Of a DNA stretch of 64,000 nt, positions 26,881-40,200 are shown piece by piece. The first letter of the stretch is position 1. Each line of letters starts with the position of its first letter. The position numbers were made by a program, and so were the translations under genes. The notes under the pieces were generated by a model. That model was given only the letters and a program-made list of their open reading frames with translations, was not told the DNA's origin and made no database searches. Origin of the DNA: Methanomicrobiales archaeon (GTDB lineage Archaea; Halobacteriota; Methanomicrobia; Methanomicrobiales; Methanospirillaceae); contig JANXYM010000002.1 in NCBI GenBank assembly GCA_025350045.1, positions 23,588 to 87,587 of the forward strand. The letters are read 5' to 3'.

Positions 26881-28103
26881 ATGAACTCCCCCAAAATCCC
26901 AAAAACCGGCACTGCAAAAAGAAAGTACATTTTTGCTTCGAGAATGGCAAAAACGCCAAAATCCTTTATCCGTGAGATACTCAAAGTTACTGAAAACCCG
27001 GATATCATCTCCTTTGCCGGGGGGCTTCCCAACCCTGCGCTCATCGATGTTGAAGGAATTGCCCGGGCCACAGCCTGTGTCCTGGCTGAAGATGGCCGGT
27101 CCGCTTTACAGTATTCCACGACTGAAGGATATCTGCCGCTCCGCCAGTTTATCGCAGAACGGTATAGGAAAAGGCTGGGCTTATCGGTATCTCCTGCAGA
27201 GATCCTGATCACGAACGGGTCCCAGCAGTGTCTTGACCTTATTGGCAAGGTTTTTATCAATATGGGGACTCCATTGCCATAGAACGGCCCGGCTACTTAG
27301 GTGCAATCCAGGCATTTTCTCTGTATGAACCGCTCTTTCATACGGTAAATCTTGACGACGATGGACCTGATACCGCTATGCTTCGTGAGGTCTGTCGTCA
27401 CAACAGCATACGGTTGTTCTATGGGGTACCGAATTCCCAGAATCCTTCGGGAATCACTTACTCACTTGAACGACGAAAGGAGATCGCAGGTATCCTTGAA
27501 AAAACCGATGCCCTGTATATTGAAGATGATGCTTATGGGGAACTGAATTTCTCTGGCAACTCCCTGCCCTCTATGAGGAATTTTTTACCGGAACAGACTC
27601 TCATTACCGGTTCATTTTCAAAAATACTTTCTCCGGGCATGCGACTGGGGTGGATTGTTGCCCCCCCGGAAATTATGGAGCAGATTGTCATTGCAAAGCA
27701 GGCATCGGACCTGCATTCCAATTATCTCTCACAACGAATTGCCTTTGAGTACCTTCAACAAGGAACCATCGAAATGCATATCAAAAAAATCCAGCTTGCG
27801 TACAAAAACCAGTGTGACTGTATGATCCGGATAATGGGCGAGACATTTCCTGAATCGGTTACCTATACCCGGCCGCATGGGGGGATGTTTGTCTGGGTTA
27901 CCCTGCCGGATGGCTGTTCATCGATGAATATTTTTGAAGCTGCTTTAAAAGAACATATTGCCGTATTACCTGGTACACCCTTTTATGTTGACGGTGGCGG
28001 GAATAATACCCTGCGACTGAATTTCTCAAACTCCACTGATGTAAAGATCAGTGAGGGAATGAAGCGCCTTGCACAGGTTATCAAAAAACAGTGCAGGATA
28101 TAA
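26881..28103 (+). pseudogene. PLP-dependent aminotransferase (2-aminoadipate/MocR-type), interrupted by a frameshift
   Basis: Two consecutive frames together make one fold-type I aminotransferase of about 400 residues. The first (to TAG at 27280) holds FIREILKVTENPDIISFAGG, STTEGYLPLRQFI and TNGSQQCLDLIGKVF. The second holds YGVPNSQNPSG, YIEDDAYGEL, the PLP Lys in TGSFSKILSPGMRLGW, and RPHGGMFVWVTLP. The break is in a GGGG run at 27264-27267: one more G restores NMGDSIAIERPGYLGAIQAF, exactly what the family has there. The downstream part shows no other damage, so this is either a very recent mutation or a sequencing or assembly error in a homopolymer. Intact relatives transaminate 2-aminoadipate, aromatic or branched-chain amino acids. 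Confidence 0.85.
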
Positions 28104-28189
28104 TATTTTTTTTTAGATTATCCCCCGTTTTTTGTCCGGTATAAAAACAGGATTGATAAATCCCAGATGTACATATATTGTACCGGAAA

Positions 28190-28221
28190 GGGTATATGCC
28201 GCCTTTATAAAACGTATACCC
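28190..28221 (+). promoter_or_regulatory. Inverted repeat flanking the TATA box of the giant TPR gene
   Basis: GGGTATATG (28190-28198) and CGTATACCC (28213-28221) form an imperfect inverted repeat (one mismatch) whose centre holds TTTATAAAA (28204-28212), the best TATA box for the gene starting at 28282. A protein binding the repeat would block or bend the promoter. Just upstream, GTAC-N7-GTAC (about 28169-28183) is a second small dyad. The ribosome site GAGGT is at 28267-28271, ten bases before the ATG. Confidence 0.45.
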
Positions 28222-28281
28222 CTAAGTACTGCCGCGTGAAAAACTAACATCCGATACTTATCGTGCGAGGTAAAAAAATAC

Positions 28282-31200
28282 ATGAATAAGAGTGATGCTG
28301 AAGCAATGTTGCGACAGGGCATCGAACTCTATGACCTTGGCAGGTTCCATGAAGCCATCGTCATGTTTGATCGTGGGCTTGCACTGTTTCCCAAACTGGC
28401 AAAAGCCCATTATTTTAAAGGAATCGCCCTGTACGATCTCGGGAAATTTGAAGAGGCTGTCACCGCATATGATCTTGCCCTGTCAATCGAACCCGGAGAT
28501 CCCAACGCATGGTATAACAAAGCGGCAACATTAGCCCAGATGAACCGGAATGAAGAAGCCCTTGATGCCTGTGAGCAGTTGCTTTCAATACGGTCTGACA
28601 ATGCCGAAGCCTGGATTTTGAAAGGTATTGCATTATATGAACTGGGGCGGTTCAAAGAGGCAATCAGTGCGTACGACCATGCACTTACCATCGATCCGAA
28701 ACACGCAAAAGTATTCTACAACAAAGGTATTGCCCTCGGTGATATCGGCAGGCACCATGAAGCAATCAATGCGTACGACAAAGCAATTGAAATTGTACCC
28801 GGATATGCCCGGGCGTACTATAACCGCGGGATATCCCTGTATGAAATCGGAAAATATGATGAAGCGCTGAAAGCCTTTGAAAAGGCCCATGAACTGGACC
28901 CTGCTGATATATGGGTCTGGTATTACCGCTGTTTTATACTGGCAAAACAGGAGCGGTATGAAGAAGCTGCACAATCAGCAGCAAAATTTCTCGAACATGA
29001 GCACGATCATGCAGATATCTGGACCATTAACGGCATTTCACTGGTGAAAATAGGAAAATTTGGGGATGCCATAACCGCACTCGATCAGGCACTTTTACTC
29101 AATCCCCAGGTAGCAGATGCATGGTATCACAAGGGACTTGCCCATAATCAGCTTCAGCAATACAGCGATGCAATCAGTGCCTTTGATAAAGCTGCAGAAC
29201 TCAGCCCTGCCCATGCCCAGACCTACTATAACCGGGGTATAGCCTATGCATTCCTGAACGACTATGATCTGGCGGTGCAGGATTTCGACCGGACTCTTTC
29301 CTTCGATCAATCGAATGCCGATGCATTTTATTTAAAGGGAGTTTCCAGCATCAACATCAGCAGTTATGATGAAGCCCTTGAAGCGTTCAACCATGCAATA
29401 GAGCAAAATGAAGACCATGCTGCATCCTATTATTACCGCGGAGTTGCGCTCACAAGGCTGGGCAGGTACAAAGATGCCCTTGACTCTTTCGATTCTGCGC
29501 AGACTCTTGATCCCGAATGTGTACCAGCAATGTACCAGAAAGGATTATCCTATGCACATCTCGGTCGTTTTGCTGAAGCAATAACTGCCTATGACTTTGC
29601 ACTACAAATTCGTCCGGCTTATGCGGATGCATTGTACCACAAAGGATTTGCTCTGGCCCGGCTGGGGAGAAATACTGAGGCAATAGGTGCATTTGATCAG
29701 ACCCTTGCAGAACAGCCCCAAAATCCCCAGGCCTACCACCAGAAGGGCCTCCTGCTGGCAAAACTCGGGAAATACGAAGATTCGGTTGATGCATACTTAA
29801 AAAGCATTGAGATAAAGCCTTCTTACGCACAGGCATTCTACGACCTGGGTCTTGCCTATGCAAAGCTGGAACAGCCTGCCGAAGCAATCAAAGCATTTGA
29901 AAGCGCAATTGCTATCAATCCTAATTATGTAAATGCCTATTATAACCGGGGACTGGCCTTTGCCAGTCTCGGCCAGTACCGTGAGGCATTCGATGCTTTT
30001 GACCAGGCTGCAGAGATCGATCCTTCCCATACGCTGACTCTTTACCAGAGGGGCATCATGCTCATGCATCTGGAAAGCTATGATGAAGCCCTGGATGCAT
30101 TTGACTGCGTTCTTGCTCTTTCCCCCCAGAATGCCGGTGCTTTGTATGAAAAAGCGATGGCGCTTGTGCACCTCAGCCGGCTTGAAGAGGCAATTCTGGT
30201 CTTTGATGAAGCTCTTGAGCAGAATCCCTCGCTGATCAATGCCTGGTTCCATAAAGGTATAACCCTTGCATCACTTGGCATGCAGATCGATGCGATCGTA
30301 GCATTCGATAAAGTAATTATCTTAAATCCAAAACATGCCGAAGCATCTGTGCGCAAGGGAATTGCACTCGTAAACCTTAACCGGTTTGGCGAAGCGATCG
30401 TCCTTTTTAACCGCTCCCTTGAAGATAACCCGCGGGACGTCTGGGCATGGTGCTATAAAGGTGTTGCACTTCTCTCCCTGAATCGTTGCGATGAGGCAAT
30501 ACGGTCATTTGATAAGGCAGTAGAGATCAACAGCCAATTCTCCTATGCCTATTATGAGCGGGGCAATGCACTGCTTCTCACCAACCGGTTGCAGGAAGCA
30601 ATAGGCTCCTATGATCTGGCACTTGATATCGAACCGGATAATGAAGAGGTTCTGTTCCAGAAAGGTCATGCACTGATAAAAAATGAACAATATGATGAGG
30701 CCATAAAGACTTTTGAGCTCGTTATCGCCCGTGATTCCCGGAATATCGATGCACTCTATGAAAAAGCGCAGGCTCTTTTTCACATCGGGAGATTCAAAGA
30801 CGCTGTGCTGGTTTTCGACACGGTAATTGATATTGACCCTGCGTATCTCAAAGCCCAGTACTTCAGAGCAAAATCTCTTCTTTTAATAAATAATTATGAC
30901 GATGCCGTGATTGCATTCGACCGGGTACTGGCCATCTCTCCTCTGGATGTAGCTGCTGCTTATGAAAAGGGTACAGCCCTCCTGCACCTCCGGCGTTTTG
31001 AAGAGGCAAATATCTCCTTTAACCAGGCCCTTGAACAAGATCCGGCCCTTGTTGATGCCTGGCTAAAGAAGGGTATTACTCTCTCACACCTTGGGTTGGG
31101 AGAGAGATCTGTTGAAGCGTTCGAGAGAGCAATTGCCCTCAATCCCCAGCTCACGGAAGCCACGGTCAAAAAAGGAGTAGCGCTCGTCAATCTTTCCCGG

Positions 31201-34200
31201 TATTCAGATGCTGTTACTATCCTCAATCTGGCGCTGGAAGACGATGCCGGAAATATCTTGGCCTGGTATTATTCGGGTCTTGCCCTTGCCGCTCTGGATC
31301 AGACTGCAAAAGCAGTAAAAGCATTCGACCGGGTTCTGGAGATCAACCGGCGCTGTGCTCCGGCATGGTATGAACGGGGAATTGCACTTGCACGCATTGG
31401 TAAACATCTTGAAGCGGTCCTTTCTTATGATCAGGCACTCGAAATCTCACCGGATGATCCTCATACACTCTATCATAAAGGACTTGCTCTTGCCCAGCGT
31501 GAACGGTATGATGATGCGATAAAGGCATTTGAACGTGCAATAACGTTTCAGCCTGAAAACGGCCCTGCATATTATTACCTGGGAATCTCCCTGGCCGGGC
31601 GGGAACGTTACGATGAGGCCATACGGGCTTTTGACCAGGCGCTCCACATCGATCCTTCCAATGCGCCGGCCTACCACTTCCGGGGGATTGCTCTCATCCA
31701 GTCGGAAAGATATGAGGATGCGGTCAGCACTTTTGAACAGGCTATTGAGCGGGATCCGGCAAATCCGCAGTCATATCATTATCTGGGCATTGCCTATCTC
31801 CAGTCAAAGCACTATGAAAATGCATTGGATGCACTTATCAAATCAACAGACATGGATCCATCACTTTCTGACGGGTACATGTACCAGGGTATGGCATTTG
31901 CCCATCTCGACCGCCATGAAGAAGCAGTAGTAAGCCTTGACAAGAGCCTGTCTGCAAATCCTTCCCAGATGGAGGCGCTGATCTACCGGGCGGAATCCCT
32001 GATCTATCTCAAACGATATGCGGATGCCATTGAAACTGACGATCATATCCTTTCATTAAATCCCACTCTTGTTGATATCTGGATGCAGAAAGGAACTGCA
32101 TATGTCAGCCTGGGCAAAAAACCTGAAGCCCTGATCGCATTTACCAAGGCACTCGAGATAGATTCGAACCTTTCCGAGGGCTGGGTGAAAAAAGGGCATG
32201 TTCTCTATGATATGGGAAAAACACAGGATGCAATTAATGCTTATACCCGTGGCCTTGACATAAATCCTTCGTTACAGGATATCTGGATCAGGAAAGGCGA
32301 TGCCTTAAACGAGCTGGGAAAAACGGATGATGCCATTGTTGCCTACGCCAAAGCGGTAAAAATCGATCCGGGTAAGGAGGATGGATGGGTAAAAAGTGGC
32401 AGGGCATACTATGATCTGGGAAGGTACCAGGATGCCATCGATGCATTTGACAATGCCATCACTTTAAACCAGCGAAGCATCGAGGCTTTCCATTATAAAG
32501 GACTGTCACTGGAAAAAATTAACCGGGTAGAAGAGTCAATCCATGTATTTGAGGTGCTTCTGGAAATTGATCCTGCCAACAGTGATGCCCAGTACCATAA
32601 AGGTCTTGCACTTGCAAAACTCGGGGATCACCAGGATGCAATTGTTGCGTATGATAAGACAATTGCACTCCAGCCCTCTGCCCAGGTATGGTACTACAAA
32701 GGCCGGTCGCTCACAGAGATTGGGAAATATAAGGATGCGATTGATGCCTTCAGCTCTGCACTGGCGATAGAACCAGCCCTCACTGAAGCCTATTATTATC
32801 GGGGATATTCCTATCTTAAACAGGGTAAATACCCAGAAGCGATCGATTCGTTTGACCGCAACCTTGAGCGTGATTCGAGCAATGCACAGGGATATTTTAA
32901 CCGGGGTATCGCACTCCAGAAACTTGACCGGCATAAAGAGGCCCTTGAGGCTTTTGATAAGGCCCTCATTTACGATCCTGAAAATGCCCTTGCTTTTTAT
33001 CACAAAGGGCAGTCGTATGCATACCTGGAGATGTTCAGTGAGGCCGTTTTTTCCTTTGATAAAACGCTTCGTCTCAAGCCAAAATATACTGACGCACGGC
33101 TGAAAAAGGGGCAGGCCCTTTATCATCTGGGGAAACTTCGGGAATCTATTAAGGATTTTGACCGGACTATCCATGAGAATCCCCGAAATTCTTTTGCCTA
33201 TTACCACAAAGCCCGTGCCTTGTCCGATCTTGGGAATTTCACTGAAGCCAATGAAGCCTTTGACAGGGCTCTGGAGATCAACCCGGCCCTGATCGAGGCA
33301 CATCTCCATAAAGGACTTGGACTTCTCAAACTTTCCCTGTTCGACGATGCCGTACTGTCCTTCGATCTGGCGCTGGAGATCGATCCCGATCTCCAGTCTG
33401 CGCATTATCACCGCGGCTATGCACTGGCAAAAACCGGCAGGTATAAGGATGCAATAACCGCATTTGACCGGGCTCTTTCGCTGCTTCCGACAGATGTGTC
33501 GGCAGTCTACGAGAAAGGATTGTCCCTTTACTCCCTTGGACTGTATCGTGATGCACTTGACTCATTCGACCGCACACTGGAACTCAAACCCCAGACTGCA
33601 GATGCGGCGTTTTACAAAGCGCTGGCACTGCATGATCTGGGACGCAATGAGGATTCCCTTGCTTCTGCCGAGCGGGCAATAGAGATCAATCCGGATTTTT
33701 CCGGGGCATGGTACCGGAAAGGTGTTGCCCACCTGGATCTTGAACAATATGACAAGGCCGTCGAAGCATTAAACCGTACCATCGAACTGGACAAGACCAA
33801 TGCCCAGGCACATTTCGATAAGGGACTGGCTCTTATTCATCAGGAAAATCCTGCAAAAGCAATCGAATCCTTTGATCAGGTACTCGATCTCATTCCCGGG
33901 TATGCTCCCGCATTCTATCAGAAAGGAATCGCTCTCAGCCTCATTGGCATGTATGAAGAGGCGGTACTATCCTTCAATATCGCTCTTGAAATTACTCCTG
34001 ATAATGCAGATGCACTTTACCAGAAAGGGAGAGCACTTGCCCACCTTGAGAATTACCCCGGGGCAATTATTGTTTTTTCCGAGGCTAACAAAATTGAACC
34101 AAAGAGAGCAGATATCGTTTACCAGAAAGGTCTCTCCCACGCATTATTGGTTCAGCACGATGATGCAGTCGTATCATTTGACCGGGCGCTTGAAATTGAT

Positions 34201-37200
34201 CCGGGATACACCGATGCCCTGTACCAGAAAGGCCTTTCTCTTGCTGAACTGGGGAGATTTGCTGAATCCATTGATGCATTATCCCGGACACTTGAGACGC
34301 GTCCAAAGATTGCCAATGCCTGGCTGATCAAAGGATTCTGTCTTGCTGCCGAAGAGCGTTACCAGGAAGCAATCCTGTCGTATAATAATGCACTCGATAT
34401 TGAATCAAACAATGCTCATTCATGGTTTTACAAAGGGAGGGCGCAACTCAGTCTCGATGCTCTTTCTGATGCAGCAGGTTCATTCGACCAGGCTTTGGTT
34501 AACCAGCCTGCATTTGGGGAAGCCTTTTATTATAAAGGTGTTGCTTTGTTCCGTCTGGGAAATTTTTCAGACGCTGCCGCTGCTTTTGAACAGGCAAATG
34601 GCCTGATTCCCGATTTCGAACCTGCATATCTTCAGAGAGGTCGGGCACTTTTTGTACTGGAACGATATCCGGAAGCTGCGGAGGCTTTCAGCAAAGTCAT
34701 AGCCGATGATCCGAAAGATATCATCGCGCTCTATGGGCAGGCACGTGCATTTGATAAACTGGAGTCTTATGACAATGCAGTCCAGTCATACAACCGGGTC
34801 AACAGTCTTGATCCTTCCTGTGAACGGGCATTTCTCTATAAAGGCATGGCACAGGTAAAACTGCAACACACGCTAGAGGCAGTGGAATCTTTTGACCATA
34901 CCCTTGAGATCAATCCGGTAAACATTGATGCCCTGAGTGGCAAAGGTAGATCTTTAGTCGAACTCCGGATGTACGAAGAGGCAGTGAAAAGCTTTGATGC
35001 ACTTCTGGCCATTAATCCCGACACTGTAGATATCCTTTATGAAAAGGGACTTGCATTAACCCGCATGAAAAGGGCAGATGCTGCACTTGAAGTGTTCAAC
35101 CAGTGTATAGCCCTCGGGCTGGATACCTCACGGGTTCATGCAGAGAAAGGATTTGTACTCTTTGAACTGGGGAAGTATCCCGATGCGGTTCTTTCGTTTG
35201 ACCGTGCACTTTCTGTTGACAGCAATGATGCACCCTCCTCCCTTGCAAAAGGTATGGCGCTTGCAGAGATCGGACTGCATAATGATGCGATTTCCGCATT
35301 TGATGCAGCACTCCTGATCGATCCGGAGAACGGACAGGCTCATAGGGGGCGTGGCATATCTCTTGTTAAACTCAGGAGATATGAAGATGCAGTCATATCC
35401 CTCGATCATGCACTGGAGTACGATAAGGCAAATCCGGATATCCTTACGTGCAAGGGTTACTCACTCTATCGTCTGAACCGGTTCAAGGAATCAGTAGAGG
35501 CATTGGGAAAATCCTTAAAACAGAGACCCCAGGATATCAGGACCCTGTTCTTCCGGGCAAAAGCCTATATGCACCTCAAACGGTGGGAAGATGCAATCAC
35601 GCTTTTTGAAAAAGTATTGGCTATTGATCCCCGGCACGCGGCTGCGTGGTATTACAAAGGGCTTGGATATGCCAAGATGGTCTTGTTCGACGATGCGTTA
35701 CATGCATACGAGAATGCGCTGGTAAACGACAGCTCGTGTGTTGTGGCATGGTTCGAAAAAGCAGAGACCCTCCAGAAGACAGAACGATTCGAAGAATCAC
35801 TTCCGGCATATGATCGCACCCTTGAACTCAACTCCCGGCATCAGAACGCAGCCTATCACAAAGGACTTGCACTTTTTATTCTGGGTCGGAATGATGAAGC
35901 GATTGGTGCTTTCGATCAGGCACTTACCATTGGGGGTGAAACCTCCCGGATCACGTTCAGTCGTGGCCATGCACTTATGGTTGCCGGACGGTACCAGGAG
36001 TCCTTATCCTCCCTGGACCGGTCAATTGAACTGGAACCCGACGATTCAGCCTCATGGTACGAGAAAGGACAGGTAATGGCTTTACTGGGGGATTTCAGGG
36101 GCGCTGTTAGCGCTTTTGAAAAGACCCTGGAGATGAATCCAAAGGATGCTCATGCAGCGTTTGGTAAAGGTGAGGCGCTCTTGGCACTTGGCCAGAATGA
36201 AGACGCCATCACTGCTTATGGTATGACATTGTCTCTGGACTCCGCATTCGCTGACGCAGCGTATGGAAAAGGACTTGCCCTTGCACATCTTGAAAATTAT
36301 CCTGAAGCCATTAAATCCTTCGATTATACCCTTGAATATGTTCCTGAACATGCCAGAGCACATTACCAGAAAGGACTCTCCCTGAATATAATCGGAAAAT
36401 ATGAAAAGGCAATCCGTGAATTCAAAACAGCACTGACTCAGGAATCTTCTCTTTACGATGCGATCTACCAGTCCGGTCTGGCATATGCCCAGCTGGGCAA
36501 ACATGAAAATGCCCTCCGTGCTTTTGATCAGATGCTGGAACACAGTCCGGTAAATGCCCCGGTATTATATCAGAGAGCGCTCGCTTTGACCAAACTTCAC
36601 CGGTTCGAAGAATCACTTCCCGCTCTCGATCTTGCACTTGAATTCAATCCTGATCTTCCTGATACTGCGTACCAGAAAGGACTTGTACTTGCTACCCTTG
36701 AACGGTATGAAGAAGCAATTACTGCCTTTGAAAAGGCAATTACACTCGGTCAGGATGATGCACAGATTCAGTTCAATCTTGCTCATGCACTTCTGGTCAT
36801 CGGCAGATACAAGGAAGCATTACATTCCCTGAACCGATCGATCGAATTCGCACCTGATGACGCTGGCACATGGTTTGAGAAAGGACAGGTACTGGCATTG
36901 CTGGAAGATTTCAGTGGTGTTGTTGACGCATTTACCCGGACACTGGAACTGAGTCCAAAGGACGCACATGCGGCATTTGGTAAAGGTCAGGCTTTATGCA
37001 AACTTGGACGGGATGAAGAAGCAATCAGTGCATTTGATCTGACATTATCCCTGGATTCCGCATTCGCTGACGCAGCGTATGCCAGGGGGCTTACCTTTGC
37101 CCATCTCGGAAATTATCCGGGAGCGATCAAATCATTTGATTACACTCTCGAATACCTTCCGACTCACGCCGGGGCACATTACCAGAAAGGACTCTCGCTG

Positions 37201-40200
37201 ATGGCAATCGGAAAATATGAAAAAGCCATCAAGGAATTCAAGACCGCGCTGGCACATGATTCGTCTGTTCATGATGCGATCTATCAGTCCGGCCTGGCAT
37301 ATGCACAACTGGGCAAACCGGAAAATGCCCTGCAGTTATTTGATAAAATGCTGGAGTTATCTCCCGATGATGCAACGGTTATGTACCAGCGGGCGCTTGC
37401 CTTAACAAAACTCAACCGGTTTTCTGAAGCACTTACCCCCATTGAATCCGCTCTGGATCGTGAAAACAACCGGGCTGAAGTCTGGATTCTTAAAGGGAGT
37501 GCACTGTATGAATGTGAACGATACCTAGAATCCCTGGATGCATTTGACCGGGCTCTGGCCTTAAAACCCGATGACAGCACTTCCTGGTACCGGAAAGGAA
37601 AATCATACCTTCAGCTGGAAAGGACCAAAGATGCAATACAGTGTTTTGACCGGGTACTGTCGTCAGATCCTGCATGTGCTCCGGCAGGGTTCAGAAAAGG
37701 GAGTGCCCATCTCTCGATGGGAGAGTTCGGACCCGCGGTCGATGCACTCTCCCAGGCTCTTGAGATCAGACCCGGGTCGGCAAACGGATGGTATGACCGT
37801 GGCATTGCCCTCTTTGAACTCGGCCGATTTGAAGAAGCTGTGGCATCATATGATCACGCGCTTGCCATCAACCCGAAATATGCCAACGCCTGTTATGATA
37901 AAGGGGTTGCCCTTACCCGCCTGAACCGGGATATGGATGCGATCAGTGCGTTTGACCGGGCAACGGGAATTGATCCCCATTTTGCAACGGCATTTTTTGA
38001 CACGGGTCTTGCCAATATCAGACTCTCTTATTACAAGGAAGCTATAACCGCTTTTGATAAGGGTATTTTGATTGATGCATCATATGCCCCGGCCTATTAC
38101 CACAAAGGCATGGCACTAGTTCACATAAAAAAATTCAAAGAAGCAATCGGTTCATTTGATAATGCAATCAGTCTTGACGGTGGCAATTATGAGGTCTGGT
38201 ATAACCGAGGTCTTGCTCTCACAGAAACCCGCCAGTTTGAGCGGGCCGCAGAAGCATTCGACAAAGCAATCGGTTTCAATCCGGAGAAATATGATCCATA
38301 CTTCGAAAAAGGCTGTACGCTCTTCCGGTTATCCCGGTATGAGGATGCCATTGTAGCATTTTTGCAGGCACTTTCCCTTGATGACAGCCAGCGGGATGGG
38401 CACTATGCAGCAGCTCGCACGTATGTGGTTTTACGCAGGTTCGAAGATGCCGTGCACTCTTTTGACCGTACAATCGCCTGTGATCCCGGTTTTGCTGACG
38501 CATACCTGGCCAAAGCTCTTGCTCTGGAAGAACTTGGGCGATTTGATGAGGAGATAACGACCTTATCATCCATGCTCTCGCTCAATCCGGCACATGCTGC
38601 TGCGTGGTACCATACCGGGTTTGCCTATGAACGTCTTTTGAAGGATGAAGAAGCAGTTGCAGCATTTGAGAAGGCCAGAACCGGTGATCCCTACAATATC
38701 TCTCTTCTCTTGTCGGAAGGAAGGATTTTAGGAAGACTGGAAAAATATGAGGATGCGATTCATATCCTTGATATCGCTCTCGGCCGTGAACCAGACAATG
38801 GAGAGATACTTTTTGAAAAAGGCCAGGCTCTCGCCAGGCTTGAACGATATGATGAATCAGCAGACACTCTTGCAGCAGCAGCAGCACATCTGCCCCGGCG
38901 GTTCGAACCACCCTATGAACAGGGACTCTCTCTGGTAATCCTTGGCAGGTACGAAGAGGCTGCTGCTGCTTTCGATACGGCACTTCTTCTCAATGGGACG
39001 AATCCAGCTATCTGGGCAGAGAAAGGTTCAGTGCTCCTGCATCTCACGCGCTATAGTGAAGCTATCGATGCATTATCCAAAGCCACGTCCTATAATCCTG
39101 ACGATCACCGGGCATTTCTTGAACAGGGCATGGCATTTGCCCATCTTGGGAAGATGGAAAATGCCCTCAGGGCTTATGATCGTGTCATCCAGCTCAGGCC
39201 CGGAGATGCTCGTGCATTATATGAAAAAGGCCTTGCCCTGTTCCATCTTAAAAAGTTTACAGAAGCGGTCAGGACCCTGGAGGAATCTCTTAAAGCAGTA
39301 CCCGATAATACCGCTGCACTTTATTATCGATCGGCAGCATTGGCCGAAGCCGGAGACTATGTAAAATCAGCAGAAGCATACGGACAGTTGCTCTCTCTTA
39401 CACCCGACAATGCAGATGCATGGTTAGAGCAGGGACTTATCCTCGCAAAGATCGACCGGCATGATGAAGCAGTTATGGCATTTGATCAATGTCTGAGTTT
39501 CAAACCAGATTCCTTCGCAGCAGTCTATAATAAAGCCCGCTCCCTGGATCTTCTTCACCATACAAAAGAAGCAATTACCGGGTATACCCAGGCGCTCTCT
39601 CTCGATCCTGCGCATGCAAAAACGCACCACTTCAAGGGTATAGCCCTCTACCGCCTCGGACGGTTTGAAGAGGCTGCAAAAGAGCACGATCTGGCACTGG
39701 AAATCGATCCTGTGTTTGGTGAAGCACTTTATCACAAAGGGCGTTCACTGGCGGCCATGGGCATGTACCGCGAGGCAGTAAAAACATTTGAAAAATCATT
39801 AGTAATTGAGAAAAATTATGCTGCAGTATATTTCGATAAAGGTCTCGCACTTGCCCACCTGGGACGGCATGAAGATGCGATAATTGCATTTAACAAGAAT
39901 ATTGATCTCGACTCTGGTAATGCCCAGGCCTATTATAACAAAGGTCTGTCCCTTGCTGCCACCGGACTGCTCACGGATGCAATTGACGCATTCGATCGTA
40001 TGCTTCACATCGATCCCTTATCGATTGACGGGGGATTGCATCGTGGGCGGGCTCTGGCCGATCTCTCCCGATACAATGATGCAATTGAAGCTTACGTAAG
40101 GGTATTGGAGATTGATACATCCAATGCAGAGGCGTGGTACCTGAAAGGCAGTGCGCTTTATGCTCTCGGAGGGTACGAAGATGCTATTGAAGCATATGCC

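Noticed and set aside
26619..27260. 213-codon open frame on the minus strand
   Set aside because: Antisense to the first half of the aminotransferase, which has clear PLP-enzyme motifs; no ribosome site or known domain.
32536..33411. 291-codon open frame on the minus strand within the giant TPR gene
   Set aside because: Antisense to the repeat array; its apparent regularity simply mirrors the TPR period.
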